Shown piece after piece: positions 25,304 to 35,442 of a stretch of 64,000 bases of DNA. Source of the stretch: Pohlia nutans (taxonomy: Eukaryota; Streptophyta; Bryopsida; Bryales; Mniaceae). The position numbers and the translations under genes were made by a program. The notes under the pieces are model-generated. The model was not told where the DNA came from, did not search any database, and saw only the letters and a list, made by a program, of their open reading frames with translations. The DNA lies in the NCBI GenBank assembly GCA_022496805.1, contig CM040089.1:35324372-35388371 (forward strand), given 5' to 3'. Numbering within the stretch: position 1 is the first letter of the stretch; each line of letters begins with the position of its first letter.

Positions 25304-26285
25304 GAGCATGCCCAACAGCAGAGAAAAGTACCAGTCAAACGCCAATTTAATAGAGGTTTGGGGTAAACATGACCCCAGCAGCAGTAGGAAAGCATCCGCC
25401 AAACACTAAGATAGCTTGGTGGTGGCTTTTATTTGAGTTCAGAGCATGCACAGCAGTGAGAGGGAAAACCCTCACCCCAACGTCATCTGATTTGGGATTC
25501 AATGAGAATTGGAAGGAGCGGCCAGCATGCTGCCCCAACAGCAAGCTTATTTTCTCAAACCAAAGATATTGGCAAATATTGGAAAACCCCAAAAAAGAGC
25601 GCATGTGTAAGATACATTACATGAGGGAGTATAATAACAAGTTACTGTAGTTAGCTAATTATTGCAACACCATGTGTCACATGCTCATTCTGTGCTAGTC
25701 CCTCCCCATGCTGTGATTGTCCCCTTACTTCGTTGGTTCCCATGCTTAGCGTCAGATAATCAAAGCCGCCAAGAGAGGAGTATATGGCGTCCTGAACTCA
25801 AATAAAAGCCACTACCAAGCTATCTTAGTGTTTGGCGGATGCTTTCCTACTGCTGCTGGAGTCATGTTTACCCCAAACCTCTATTAAATTGGCATTTGAC
25901 TGGTACTTTTCTCTACTGCTGGGCATGCTCTCAGGACACCATATACTCCTCTCTTGGCAGCTTTGATTATCTGACGCTAAGCATGGGAACCAACGAAGCA
26001 AGGGGACAATCACAGCATGGGGAGGGACTAGCACAGAATGAGCATGTGACACGTGGTGTTGCAATAATTAGCTAACTACAGTAACTTGTTATTATACTCC
26101 CTCATGCACTGAATCTTACACATGCGCTATTTTTTTGGGGTTTTCCAATATTTGCCAATATCTTTGGTTTGAAAAAATAAGCTTGTTGTTGGGGCAGCAT
26201 GCTGGCCGCTCCTTCCAATTCTCATTGAATCCCAAATCAGATGACGTTGGGGTGAGGGTTTTCCCTCTCACTGCTGTGCATGCAC
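25304..26285. repeat. Interleaved inverted repeats A-B-A'-B'
   Basis: A (25304-25440) begins GAGCATGCCCAACAGCAG; its inverse A' is 25796-25933. B (25441-25794) begins AGAGCATGCACAGCAGTGAG; its inverse B' is 25934-26283. The order is therefore A, B, A inverted, B inverted, which simple nesting cannot give. TTA precedes A (25301-25303), and the next element starts after TTA at 26286-26288. Open frames here (25369-25650, 26135-26578 and others) are mirror artefacts. Confidence 0.75.
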
Positions 26286-26288
26286 TTA

Positions 26289-26704
26289 GAGCATGCCCAA
26301 CAATAGGTGTTTTGGAGGGACCAACGCCAAGATTTGGTGTAGTCATCTCCACTTGCTTCGAAGTTTGGCCCAGCAACTACCCACTAACGCTAAATAATAG
26401 TTTTTGGAGCCAAAGTTTGAAGTTTCCCCGCCATCCACAGAAGCTTTGGCACAAGCAAATTTCTCACACCAAGCGAGCAAAGATGCTCAATCAACAATTA
26501 AATAACGAGCTTGAAGACTATTCACCGGCCCGTGCTTCAAGGTCATCAAGTTACTTTCATAAAATCTTTGTTTTATAAGTTGCCTTTGTGTTCGCTCAAG
26601 GAATGTTGCTGGGCTACTTCTTGTATAACATTCCTCTAAATTAAAAATGGTCCTCAAATTCATGTTTGGTGGACATATTTGTTCTGGAACTGTTGGGCTT
26701 GCTC
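26289..26704. mobile_element. 416-bp MITE, GAGCATGCCCAACA ends, copy C
   Basis: It starts GAGCATGCCCAACAATAGG and ends CTGTTGGGCTTGCTC between TTA sites at 26286-26288 and 26705-26707. The TTA duplication and GAGCAT...CAACA termini suit PIF/Harbinger-type MITEs. Confidence 0.75.
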
Positions 26705-26707
26705 TTA

Positions 26708-27123
26708 GAGCATGCCCAACAGCTCTAGACCAAATATGTCCGCCAAGCATTAAATTGAGGGCCATTTTTAACTTAGAGGAATGTTAAGCAAGAAGTAGCC
26801 CAACAACGCTCCTCGTGCGAACACCAAGGCAACTTATCAAAAGAAGATTTTATGAAAGTAACTTGATGACCTTGAAGCATGGGCCGGTGAATAGTCGTCA
26901 AGCTCGTTATTTAATTGTTGATTGAACATCTTTGCTTGCTTGGTGTGAGAAATTTGCTTGCGCCAAAGCTTCTGTAGATGGCGGGGAAACCTCAAACTTT
27001 GAGTCCAAAAACTATCTTTTAGCGTTAGTGAGTAGTTGCTGGGCCAAACTTCGAAGCAAGTGAAGATGACTACACCAAATCTTGACGTTAGTCCCTCCAA
27101 AACACCTGCTGCTGGGCATGCTC
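26708..27123. mobile_element. 416-bp MITE, inverted copy C'
   Basis: Reverse complement of 26289-26704 with few differences, beginning GAGCATGCCCAACAGC and ending GCTGGGCATGCTC. It shares the single TTA at 26705-26707 with its neighbour, and TTA 27124-27126 follows. Confidence 0.75.
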
Positions 27124-27126
27124 TTA

Positions 27127-27327
27127 GGGCCTCCTTCCATGTGGGGATCGGTTGGGTGGAAGGCACTAGAAGACAAGAATTGAGGTCTCAAGAACCACCC
27201 ATGCTCCACCCATTTCGGTACAAATGAAATATATACTCTTGTATTCTCCTGTTTTCACCCATTTCGGTAGAGCTTTCTCCTTTTGAGGACCGGCCACCCA
27301 CACCGATCCCCACATGGAAGCCTGCCC
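27127..27327. mobile_element. 201-bp MITE, GGGC...GCCC ends, copy D
   Basis: It runs from GGGCCTCCTTCCATGTGGGG to CCACATGGAAGCCTGCCC between TTA 27124-27126 and TTA 27328-27330. It contains ACCCATTTCGGTA twice. Confidence 0.7.
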
Positions 27328-27330
27328 TTA

Positions 27331-27531
27331 GGGCCGACTTCTATGCAAGGGGGGCAGTGGGTGGTCGGTCCTCCAAAGGAGAAAGCTCCACCGATATGGG
27401 TGGAAACAGGAGGATTCTAGAGTATAAATTTCCTTTGTACCGAAATGGGTGGAGCATCGGTGGTTCTTGAGACCTCAATTCTTGTCTTCTAGTGCCTTCC
27501 ACCCACCACCCACTCACATGGAAGTCCGCCC
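27331..27531. mobile_element. 201-bp MITE, inverted copy D'
   Basis: Reverse-complement relative of 27127-27327, ending CACATGGAAGTCCGCCC before TTA 27532-27534. A partial third copy is at 59430-59601. Confidence 0.7.
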
Positions 27532-27535
27532 TTAG

Positions 27536-27900
27536 TCTGTACTCATGAAACGGGAATCGACTTGACAACCTTCGATCGACAGCTGGGTGGCTGGAGAAAG
27601 ATTTTCCACTCGATCAGAAACTTCCCGTTGATATACGTATTTTTGGTTGATTTGAACGCTTCCATTCAACAGTAGGGCTATGAGAATAATTCCTTTTTGA
27701 TGTACATAGAGGAGACCTAGAGGAGGTAAGTTATCACAAGGAACTTCTGACTCATGAAACGGGAATCGACTTGACAACCTTCGACAGCTGGGTGGCTTCC
27801 AGTCAATCAGAAACTTCCAGTTGATATACGTTCTTTTGGTTGATTTGAACGCTTCCATTCAACGGTTCCTAGGGCTATGAGAATTATAATTCCTTTTTGA
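27536..27900. repeat. Two direct copies of a 160-bp unit
   Basis: CTCATGAAACGGGAATCGAC at 27542 and 27752 begin two similar units that share GACAGCTGGGTGGCT, AGAAACTTCC(C/A)GTTGATA and TTGATTTGAACGCTTCCATT, ending ATTCCTTTTTGA. They are separated by about 50 bp. Confidence 0.7.
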
Positions 27901-28250
27901 CTCACCAACTCGAACACTGCAGTGAGAGCTTCCTCGAAATCACAGCTCAGTATTAATTATTGATTCTCAATTTTCATATAATAAGCAGGAGAATTTCTCT
28001 TATAAGTAAGACTATTTCTACGATGTTAGTGTATGTAAGTTGATTGGTAGGTTTAATGGTCATCAATTCCCAATTTCCCATATGGGACAATTCCGTGAGT
28101 ATGACAATAATTAGTGTTGGTAACATCGTCAGTTAGTAGCAACATACTTCGTTATTGACATACTAACTGGATTTTTGTGGTAATCGTTGCATCATTATCC
28201 ACTTGGAGGAATGACAAACATTTTGCAATTATCAATCACTAACTAGATAG

Positions 28251-28976
28251 CAGGGTTGTTAATGTGTCCGTCCGCCCAATTAGGCTGCCCAACATGTCCG
28301 TCTGACGAACCTCATGTCCATCCAATAAGGAAATATTTGAGCATATATTCTGAAGCTATGTTGTTTTTTACTATAGCTAATAACATTCAAAGAATATGTC
28401 CGTCATGTTCAACCGTTGCCAGACATGTTGATTTGTCCACAAGGTCCATTCAAGCTAATATGAACCGGCTAGTGCCTTTTTGGAGGAATTTTCAATGTGA
28501 TGTTTGATTTAAATTGTTAGAAAGGAAAGTGATATTTCAATGTTTGCAACATGTATATAAAACACATAGTACAGGATGGAAGCAATATAATTATAAAAAT
28601 TTGGGTATTAAAAGCATTAAAATAGCTTTGTCATCAGTGGTTTTCATGACTCACTAAAGACTTTTCTAAATGATAAATAACACTTTTTTGGTAATTTTTT
28701 GGGATAATCAATTGAGAATGATGATTATGTGAATGAAAATTGAAATAAATACATTAAAAGAAAATTCAAGATTTGAATAAAAATCATGACTTTTTTATCT
28801 CCAAAAGACTCTCAAAAGGACTCTCCAAAAGACTCTCAAAAGGGCTCTCCAAAGCACTGAAAATTAAGCACCCTTGCCTCATATTAGCTTGAATGGACCC
28901 CACATCGATAATCGATTTGTCCATTCGCGATTGATTAGGACATCCAACCCCATGTCCGCCTAGTTAAACAACCCTG
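28251..28976. mobile_element. 726-bp hAT-type non-autonomous element
   Basis: The ends CAGGGTTGTTAA and TTAAACAACCCTG are inverted. A perfect 8-bp duplication CTAGATAG flanks it (28243-28250, 28977-28984). CAGGG termini with an 8-bp duplication identify the hAT superfamily. It includes a short array of GGACTCTCCAAAAGACTCTC-like repeats near 28800. No transposase frame. Confidence 0.85.
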
Positions 28977-29061
28977 CTAGATAGTATGCATGCCTCCATA
29001 GAGATGGCATGAACCCTACATAATCAAGTTTGTGTGACTAGACTAGTGGGCCTGCTCGTTC

Positions 29062-29252
29062 ACACAGGGAGAGATAAAAGACATTCCTACATGGGATTTC
29101 ATATGGGAAGTGGGACAAAATTCCCACAATTGTAACTTTCGTGGGATGATTGTAGTGTATTTTGATTTGGGAAAGTTACAATTGTGGGAAATTTGTCCAC
29201 ATTTCCCATATGGGAATCTTGTATTTATCTCCCTGTATTTATCTCCCTGTGT
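29062..29252. mobile_element. About 190-bp inverted-repeat MITE
   Basis: The ends ACACAGGGAGAGATAAA and TTTATCTCCCTGTGT are inverted. Inner blocks TCATATGGGAA / TTCCCATATGGGA and CCCACAATTGTAACTTTC / GAAAGTTACAATTGTGGG are also inverted. The sequence TATTTATCTCCCTG is duplicated at the right end. Confidence 0.7.
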
Positions 29253-29432
29253 CAGTCTCGAATTGGTACAGGGCTGCAGGCCATGTCCATGGTCATGAAA
29301 GTCAAACATATGATAGCTAATAATCAAATAGTCAATTTTGCTCAGTCTCTAATTGGTACAGGGCTACAGGCCATGTCCATGGTCATGAAAGTCAAATATA
29401 TCATAGCTAATGATCAAATAGTTGATTTTGAA
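29253..29432. repeat. 90-bp tandem duplication, open in frame
   Basis: Two units start TCAGTCTC at 29252 and 29342 and both contain ATTGGTACAGGGCT.CAGG and CATGTCCATGGTCATGAAAG. The period of 90 is a multiple of three, and an open frame (29184-29606, 140 codons) runs through both and on to 29606. I do not recognise the protein. Because the frame starts within a MITE, coding is doubtful. Confidence 0.6.
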
Positions 29433-30118
29433 GCACCTAGTATTTTCTTGAACTTTGACAATAACGTGATTGATCTAGCTTTTTTGTCGGATCCGCGTAG
29501 TACTCAGAGGGACTCCAACTATAGTAGGCCAAGCATAACATTCAGTAGCCCAAGCATGCTCAGTCTGCCTTTCAACTTCATCAAGCAGGCTGAGCAAAGT
29601 GGATGAATAGAGCACCGTTGACAATGGGGAGGGAGGACATGTGATACGGCGCATAATGAAAGCGCACATAGTAATTATATTAATAGTGCATGCTGCACTA
29701 GGTAGGTCTTGAAGCACATGATGACATGGATAATTAAGATAGAAGGGTCGACTTGCAAGCGGCAAGCCCAATGGCCGGCATGATTAGTCCATTAGTCAGT
29801 TTGAGATATGAGACTACATGTCTTGCTGACCTATAAAGTCTATAGGTTCCCTAAACCTGTAGCTTTGTGTAAACCCGGCCACCCGGGTAGCTACTAATGG
29901 CTATGTCCATATATGATGAAGAATTCATGATATTTGTTTGGAGCTCAAAGCAGAGTCAAATTTTGCTACTCAAGTGTTGTGAGTTGGTACTAATGAATGT
30001 TATATATGTAAATGCAATTGATAGGTTTTGCAACATGATAGTCAAAATTAGTAAATTTGAAATTGTACATAGAGACAATATTATTAACTATTAAGTTGAT
30101 TGCTCGAATTAGGCACCT

Positions 30119-30487
30119 GGGTACATTCACAGTTACACGACCCAAGGAAACTGTAACCAGTGATTAGTTTAACGGATTGTTAAGCAATAATTTTATCATA
30201 TGAATTGATAATGCAATATAAATTAGTAACTACATATAATATATGTCATTTTACAATATACTAAAGTTTGGCAATGTTTGGGAAGTTATTGGTACTCCAA
30301 AACGACTAAAATATGGTCGTAACCAGTCGTTAATAACGACTAAAATGTGCTAAAATGTTCAAAATATGTCGCAAAATGTCCTTAAATTTTTCTAATATCT
30401 ACATAAATTGAAGATATTATTTTCTAAGCACTCATCAAGAGTCGTTATAACTGGGCGGGGTTGGGTCGTGTTACTGTGAATGTACCC
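30119..30487. mobile_element. 369-bp MITE with 4-bp ACCT duplication
   Basis: The ends GGGTACATTCACAGTTAC and GTTACTGTGAATGTACCC are inverted. ACCT flanks it (30115-30118, 30488-30491). An inverted copy is at 31125-31508. Confidence 0.75.
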
Positions 30488-31124
30488 ACCTCGTATTTAT
30501 ATAACAGTGGTTTTCAAAATCAGAGAGTGCTCTATCACAAGTCTCTATGATCACCCACACCTATGCACTTGGAGGGTCTAACACATGGCCAAATTGGATG
30601 AAAAATGATGAGTCCCTTCCAAACAGCCTCCGGGGTTTCAATCAAGGTTGTCTAACTAGACAGGCATGGGGGGTCAAATGTTCATGTCCAACGATAGAAC
30701 ACAGAGAATATAATCTTTGAATATTTAAAAAAGCATGGATATTCTTTGAATATGCTCGAATATGCTCGAATATTTCCTAGTCGGGCGGGCATAAAGTTCG
30801 TTGAATTAATGGATGCAATCAGGCTAGTTAGTTAGCTTCAATCTTAAAATGTGAAACCATGGCCCTTCAAAACTAAGTTTAGTTGAATATATCCTACAAT
30901 TTGTTAGTGATTGGTTCAGTGACTATTTGGTACACACATTTAGAGTGTACGTGAGGATGGAGAAATTTAACCCTTAATCCCTAAACATACTGATCTTTTG
31001 AATACAAGTTAAGTAGATGTTAGCCTCAAAAATAAATATTAGCATCGCTCAGATGTACATGAGGTGTATATAGGAGGACTGGTCATTACAAGCATAAAAT
31101 CTATTCAAGAAATTTGACATACTT

Positions 31125-31508
31125 GGATGCATTCACAATAAAACAAGCCAACCCCGCCCAAATCTAACGACTCTGGATGAGTGCTTAGAAAATCATATAT
31201 TCAATTTATGTAAATATTAGAAAAATTTAAGGACATTTGGCGACATGTTATGAACATTTATAGTGCTTAATAAGCACATTTAGTCGTTATTAACGACGGG
31301 ATACGACCATATTTTAGTCGTTTTGGAGTACCAATAATTATTTTCTCAAACATCGTCAAACTTTAGTATAGTGTAGGATGACATATAATATATGTAGTTA
31401 CTAATTTATATTGCATTATAAATTCAAATGATAAGATTATTGCTTAATAATCCGTTAAATTAATCATTGGTTACAGTTTCCTTGGCTCGTTATATTGTGA
31501 ATGTACCC
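31125..31508. mobile_element. 384-bp MITE, inverted copy of 30119-30487, 4-bp ACTT duplication
   Basis: Reverse-complement relative of 30119-30487 along its whole length, with ends GGATGCATTCACA and TGTGAATGTACCC. ACTT flanks it (31121-31124, 31509-31512). Two independent insertions with 4-bp duplications support that length as the family signature. Confidence 0.75.
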
Positions 31509-31604
31509 ACTTGCATTTGGAGGCCTCTCCAATATTATCAACATCTTTCTATCACAAGAGAATCAACATGTGAGTTTTAGTGTGCAAGGGTGCGGATGTT
31601 CTAA

Positions 31605-32113
31605 GAGCAAGCCTAACATCTCCAGAGTGACCAAATATGTCCACTAAGCATTAATTTGAGGGTCATTTTTAACATAAAGAAATGTTAAACTTGAAGTATG
31701 AATCCCAACAACACTTCTTGTGCGAACACCAAGGGAACTTATTAAAAGAAGGTTTTGTGAAAAGAATTTGATGACCTTGAAGCATGGGCCGGTGAATAGT
31801 CTTCAAGCTCATTATCTAATTATTGATTGAGCAAAGATGGCTTGCTTAGTGAATGAGAGTAACTCGCTTGCACAAAAGCTTTTGTAGATAGCGGGGAAAA
31901 CTCAAACTTTGACCTCAAATACTATCTTTTGGCGTTACTTGGTAGTTGCTTGGCCGGACTTCAGAGCAAGTGGAGCTGACTACAATAAATCTTGACATTA
32001 GTTCTTCATAAGCACCTACTTTTGGACATGCTCAGCAACTCCAGACCAAGGGGAGTTGGCTACATCAAATCTTGGTGTTGGTCCCTTAAAAGCACCTATT
32101 GCTGGGCATGCTC
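31605..32113. mobile_element. Third copy of the C' MITE, longer right end
   Basis: It matches 26708-27123 in orientation (TGACCTTGAAGCATGGGCCG, GGTGAATAGTC), starting GAGCAAGCC after TAA. The right-terminal about 75 bp are duplicated, giving two GGGCATGCTC-like ends (near 32025 and 32104). TTA follows, and another GAGCAGGCCCAACA start adjoins at 32117. Confidence 0.65.
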
Positions 32114-32998
32114 TTAGAGCAGGCCCAACAACATCCATTTTCCACTCACCAACACTATTTATGGATGATAAAGTACCTCTTATAGTCTTATGGCGTGGAG
32201 TTTGATATTTTCCCACCAAGATTACTACGGTTGAGTGTTTTATTGTAGTTTCAAGTTCGGTAGGTATCACCAAGGTGTAGAAAAAATTCTAAATTTAGAT
32301 ACACGGATGATTTTCATCAACTAAACTTTTTTTCATTGTAATTTACATCTTAGGTAAAAAAATCGGAATTTTCTAGTACATTTTGTAATTGATATAGATT
32401 TTCTTTACATTCACTTCATAAAACCATAGTAATTTCAAATTTTCACTAAAATTTATGAAAAATTCATGATTTGTAGTAGACATGTGACTTCATCTACTAA
32501 AAATATAAATTTTAATTCTTGTATTATTTTTAGTAGCAAAATTGAGTGTGACAGATAAAACATGATTCCATGGTCACAGGCCCAACCTTTAGGGGTTAAT
32601 ATATTTGTTTATCATGACAGATACAGCTGTAGTACCACCAGCCTGGACAGCGGCAAACAGGGAAGACAACGCAATTGAAAATATATACCCAGTTGCAGCT
32701 GATTCCAAATATCGATCTTAGTTCATGCAACTTCTTTCTTCCAAATATTCTTGTGGAAGTTCATTGATGTCGCAGGCTACAGACTAGAGTGCTTGAAGTC
32801 ACGACCCTTCCCAACTTGCAAGTCTGCGCATTGACCTCTAAACGCTCCCAAGCAATTCAAGGTTTTTGCGGCAGTTTTGATCGCGTAGGTCACATGGGGA
32901 CTTTCATTTGTACAATTTTCTTTTCTTGCTGATTCTGCTGATGTTTCACAATCATTCTACAACTTACCGTGCATCTTTGGTCTATTAGGAGACGAGCG

Positions 32999-33274
32999 AT
33001 GGCTACGACGAAACAAACTCTGGCAGTAACAGTGGTGTTGCTGCTCTGCCTCACGGCGTTTGAATCGGTAGACGTGGCTGCAGCGGAGGCGCCAGGATTT
33101 CACAGGCGTCTATCACAAGCATCATTTGTTGTATGCGCAAATTCAAAATTTCCTAACGGTTGCGCTTCCGGTCAGTCTTGTTACGATGGCATGCCTTGCA
33201 CCAGTGCAGCCGATTGCTGCACGAGCTGTGTCAATTTGCTTTGCTGTGGATCATACGGTGGTAACCCTTGCTAG
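32999..33274 (+). CDS. Small secreted ten-cysteine peptide
   Basis: A 91-aa intronless ORF. The start chosen is the ATG at 32999 (MATTKQ...); an upstream in-frame ATG at 32969 would add ten residues ahead of the signal peptide. Residues 7-30 are a clear signal peptide (LAVTVVLLLCLTAF core, AAA near the cleavage site). A short basic propeptide-like piece (FHRRLSQ) follows. The C-terminal 50 residues hold ten cysteines spaced C-x8-C-x5-C-x5-C-x5-CC-x2-C-x4-CC-x7-C, ending in Cys at the stop. This is a disulfide-rich secreted peptide of knottin-like or antimicrobial type. The spacing does not match defensins, snakins (12 Cys) or nsLTPs (8 Cys) that I know. The role is not established: defence or signalling are both possible. 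Confidence 0.7.
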   Translation: MATTKQTLAVTVVLLLCLTAFESVDVAAAEAPGFHRRLSQASFVVCANSKFPNGCASGQSCYDGMPCTSAADCCTSCVNLLCCGSYGGNPC

Positions 33275-35442
33275 ACAGTGTATAGTAAGAGCACACGGGG
33301 TATTACAATTAAAACGGCACGGCACCGGAGTATGATCTGGAAGCACGATCATCAGAATTGAACGAGGGGCCTAAAATGAAACTGAGCCAGCCTTAGACGC
33401 CATTACTGTTGCAGGATTAGTTTGAAAGACATCAGTAATAAGTGGAGCTACCACTGTATCTGCATCAGACTGATTTTGTTATGTTTAGAAAGAAAAATAA
33501 GAAACATGATTGAGTTTTCATATTAATCAGTTATGGTACTCTCTCCCGGCCAGTGGAACTTCCACACCTCCTTTGTCTGTATAAATAGGTGATCCCAATT
33601 ATATGCATGCACAGTGGTGTACTGCATTTCTAGTGATGAACTTTTCATCTTGTGAAGCATTCAATAAAAGTATTGATTTTCAGTGATCTGCTGCGTGAAT
33701 GTACTGTGAATATTGCATATATATAAATTGCACATGTTAATTTCTTTTCCTTTGCAAATGAAAGAAACTTCATTGTCATGAAGATGTCATTCATGAATGG
33801 AACGGCTGCAAGCTGGCGAGGGAAGCTTTTATGTACTGTAGTAGATTGAAAATGAAAAGTATTGATCATTCTCTGGTCACTCACAGAGGTGACTTTAATT
33901 CAGTTCAGTTCGATCCCAATCATTTGCAACGAAATAAAGACTTTAGTAAGTTACAATTGTGGAATAAGAATAAAAAAATAAAAAATGCATTGCAAAAAAA
34001 GCCGAAGAACTGGTACAAATTCAGCCCGGAACAGAAAAAATGAACCCCAAGGGCATGACAGACTTTCAGAGTCCCTGACCATACTTGACATATTAACTGC
34101 ACATTTTGCCATTCTGCGTCTATCACTGGGCGTTAGAGCATTCACACCTATGCACGCTATAGCTGACTCGCTGAAATTATTCATCTACATTTGAAGAGCC
34201 TTTGCACTTACACTCCCCCAGCCTTGCACGCTCCTCACACATCAAAAGTGCACATCAAATAGTCAATGGACCAATCACAAGTAGAATGTGGGATATAGTC
34301 AACTAAACAGTGATTTGAAGGACCATTTTTTAACACGCTAGGATTGAGAGTCAAGAGGCATTTATGAAGGGCCCTTGACACTTTTCATTTAGTTCTTGAG
34401 AGACTCTGGGAGCGCATGGATGGCCATGCTCTTCCTTGTAAGCAGGACCTGCAGTCCTGGCTTCTTGTCATTTCTTGCCATTTCTTGACTAGACTATTAA
34501 GTTACAGAATATTATACAATAAGACTTACAGTCTAACCTTAATAATATGATACTCTTGACTATATATATGGCACTATATTCAAGACACTTGAACAAAGTC
34601 ATCGATGCCCCCTCACCACTGGAATAGGTATGCAAGAAATTATTACATACGGGGAGAATCGCAGGCTAGGAGCGTACGACTATTGCCAGGTGCACATGCA
34701 CCAAGACCAAAGACCAGATGTCCCACAATCTCTAGCAAACCTATTGATTTCCCATTCCAGTAGTGTCTGTCCAGCCAGGCATCTGCGGAATTCAGGGGCG
34801 GTTTCGCAAGCACCTCCCTCACATCATACCTGGCTGCCGCAAAAAAATAAATCGCTTTACTATCGTCAGGCCCACTTCGATAACATCCTTCGATAGAGAT
34901 ACGTGCGTTGCTCTTGAGAATATTCACCGCTACCAGCTTGCGGTTCTAATATTATTATCAATGTTACACACTGTCTAATGTACAGTCAACAAACTTTGTA
35001 TCGAAAAGTCATATGCATGTTGAAAACGAATAAAATGATAGACTGGGTAAAATATCAACTACTAGTTCCCTATACTGTTTGGGCTAGCTAGGGAGGAAAT
35101 TGAGCTGTCACTGTCTCCTATGAAATAATTGTGGATTTATTCCTCACCTGGTCAAGCTTGCAGTTTCCGGGTTTCTCTGCTGAACGATTCCCAAACGGAC
35201 CTTTGATCGAAGCCTACAGCATGCAGGTAAACAGTGAGTGGCAGGGGATGAAATGGAACGGTCTTGCAGTACTTACAGTTTGAATTATATGTAAGTTGTG
35301 CCTGCCTGTAAAATTGTATCAGGCTGCAGGCATATGGTGGTGCAGTGCAGATCGATTAATTGATGCAAGTTCCAAAAGTTAGGCCGGAACCAGCACGCTA
35401 GTAACTTCGTGATCAATCATCTTCAATCAGGCGTACGTTGCG
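33275..35442. other. Intergenic region upstream of the LRR receptor kinase
   Basis: No supported gene. The 94-codon minus frame at 34643-34927 and overlapping plus frames have no motif I recognise. A TATAAATAGG box lies at 33580-33589 with no convincing gene after it. The LRR kinase promoter should be in 34.9-35.4 kb. Confidence 0.5.
33580..33589 (+). promoter_or_regulatory. Isolated TATA-box-like sequence
   Basis: TATAAATAGG is a good plant TATA consensus. The first ATG after it (near 33634) opens only a 16-codon frame. It could serve a non-coding transcript, or be chance in AT-rich DNA. Confidence 0.25.

Larger units (their letters stand above)
20932..32998. other. 12-kb repeat-dense intergenic region
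   Basis: No supported gene. The identifiable repeats are listed separately (20975-21358, 22830-23290, 24100-24931, 25304-27531, 27536-27900, 28251-28976, 29062-29432, 30119-30487, 31125-31508, 31605-32113). Between 21360 and 22800 I see AT-rich sequence with one 79-codon open frame (22589-22828) that I do not recognise. A right end of a TTAA element (CCTTTAGGGGTTAA) is at about 32586-32599. Confidence 0.5.

Noticed and set aside
25347..27568. Many open frames of 63-147 codons on both strands
   Set aside because: They recur in mirror image because the region is built of inverted repeats. Same peptides on opposite strands indicate transposon palindromes, not genes.
28251..28976. CRISPR-like array from the GGACTCTC repeats
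   Set aside because: The repeats are short, uneven and inside a hAT MITE of a plant genome. No spacers of constant length and no cas genes.
34643..34927. 94-codon minus-strand frame as an exon of a divergent gene
   Set aside because: Three overlapping frames on both strands have similar length here, and none has a domain or matching flanking exons.
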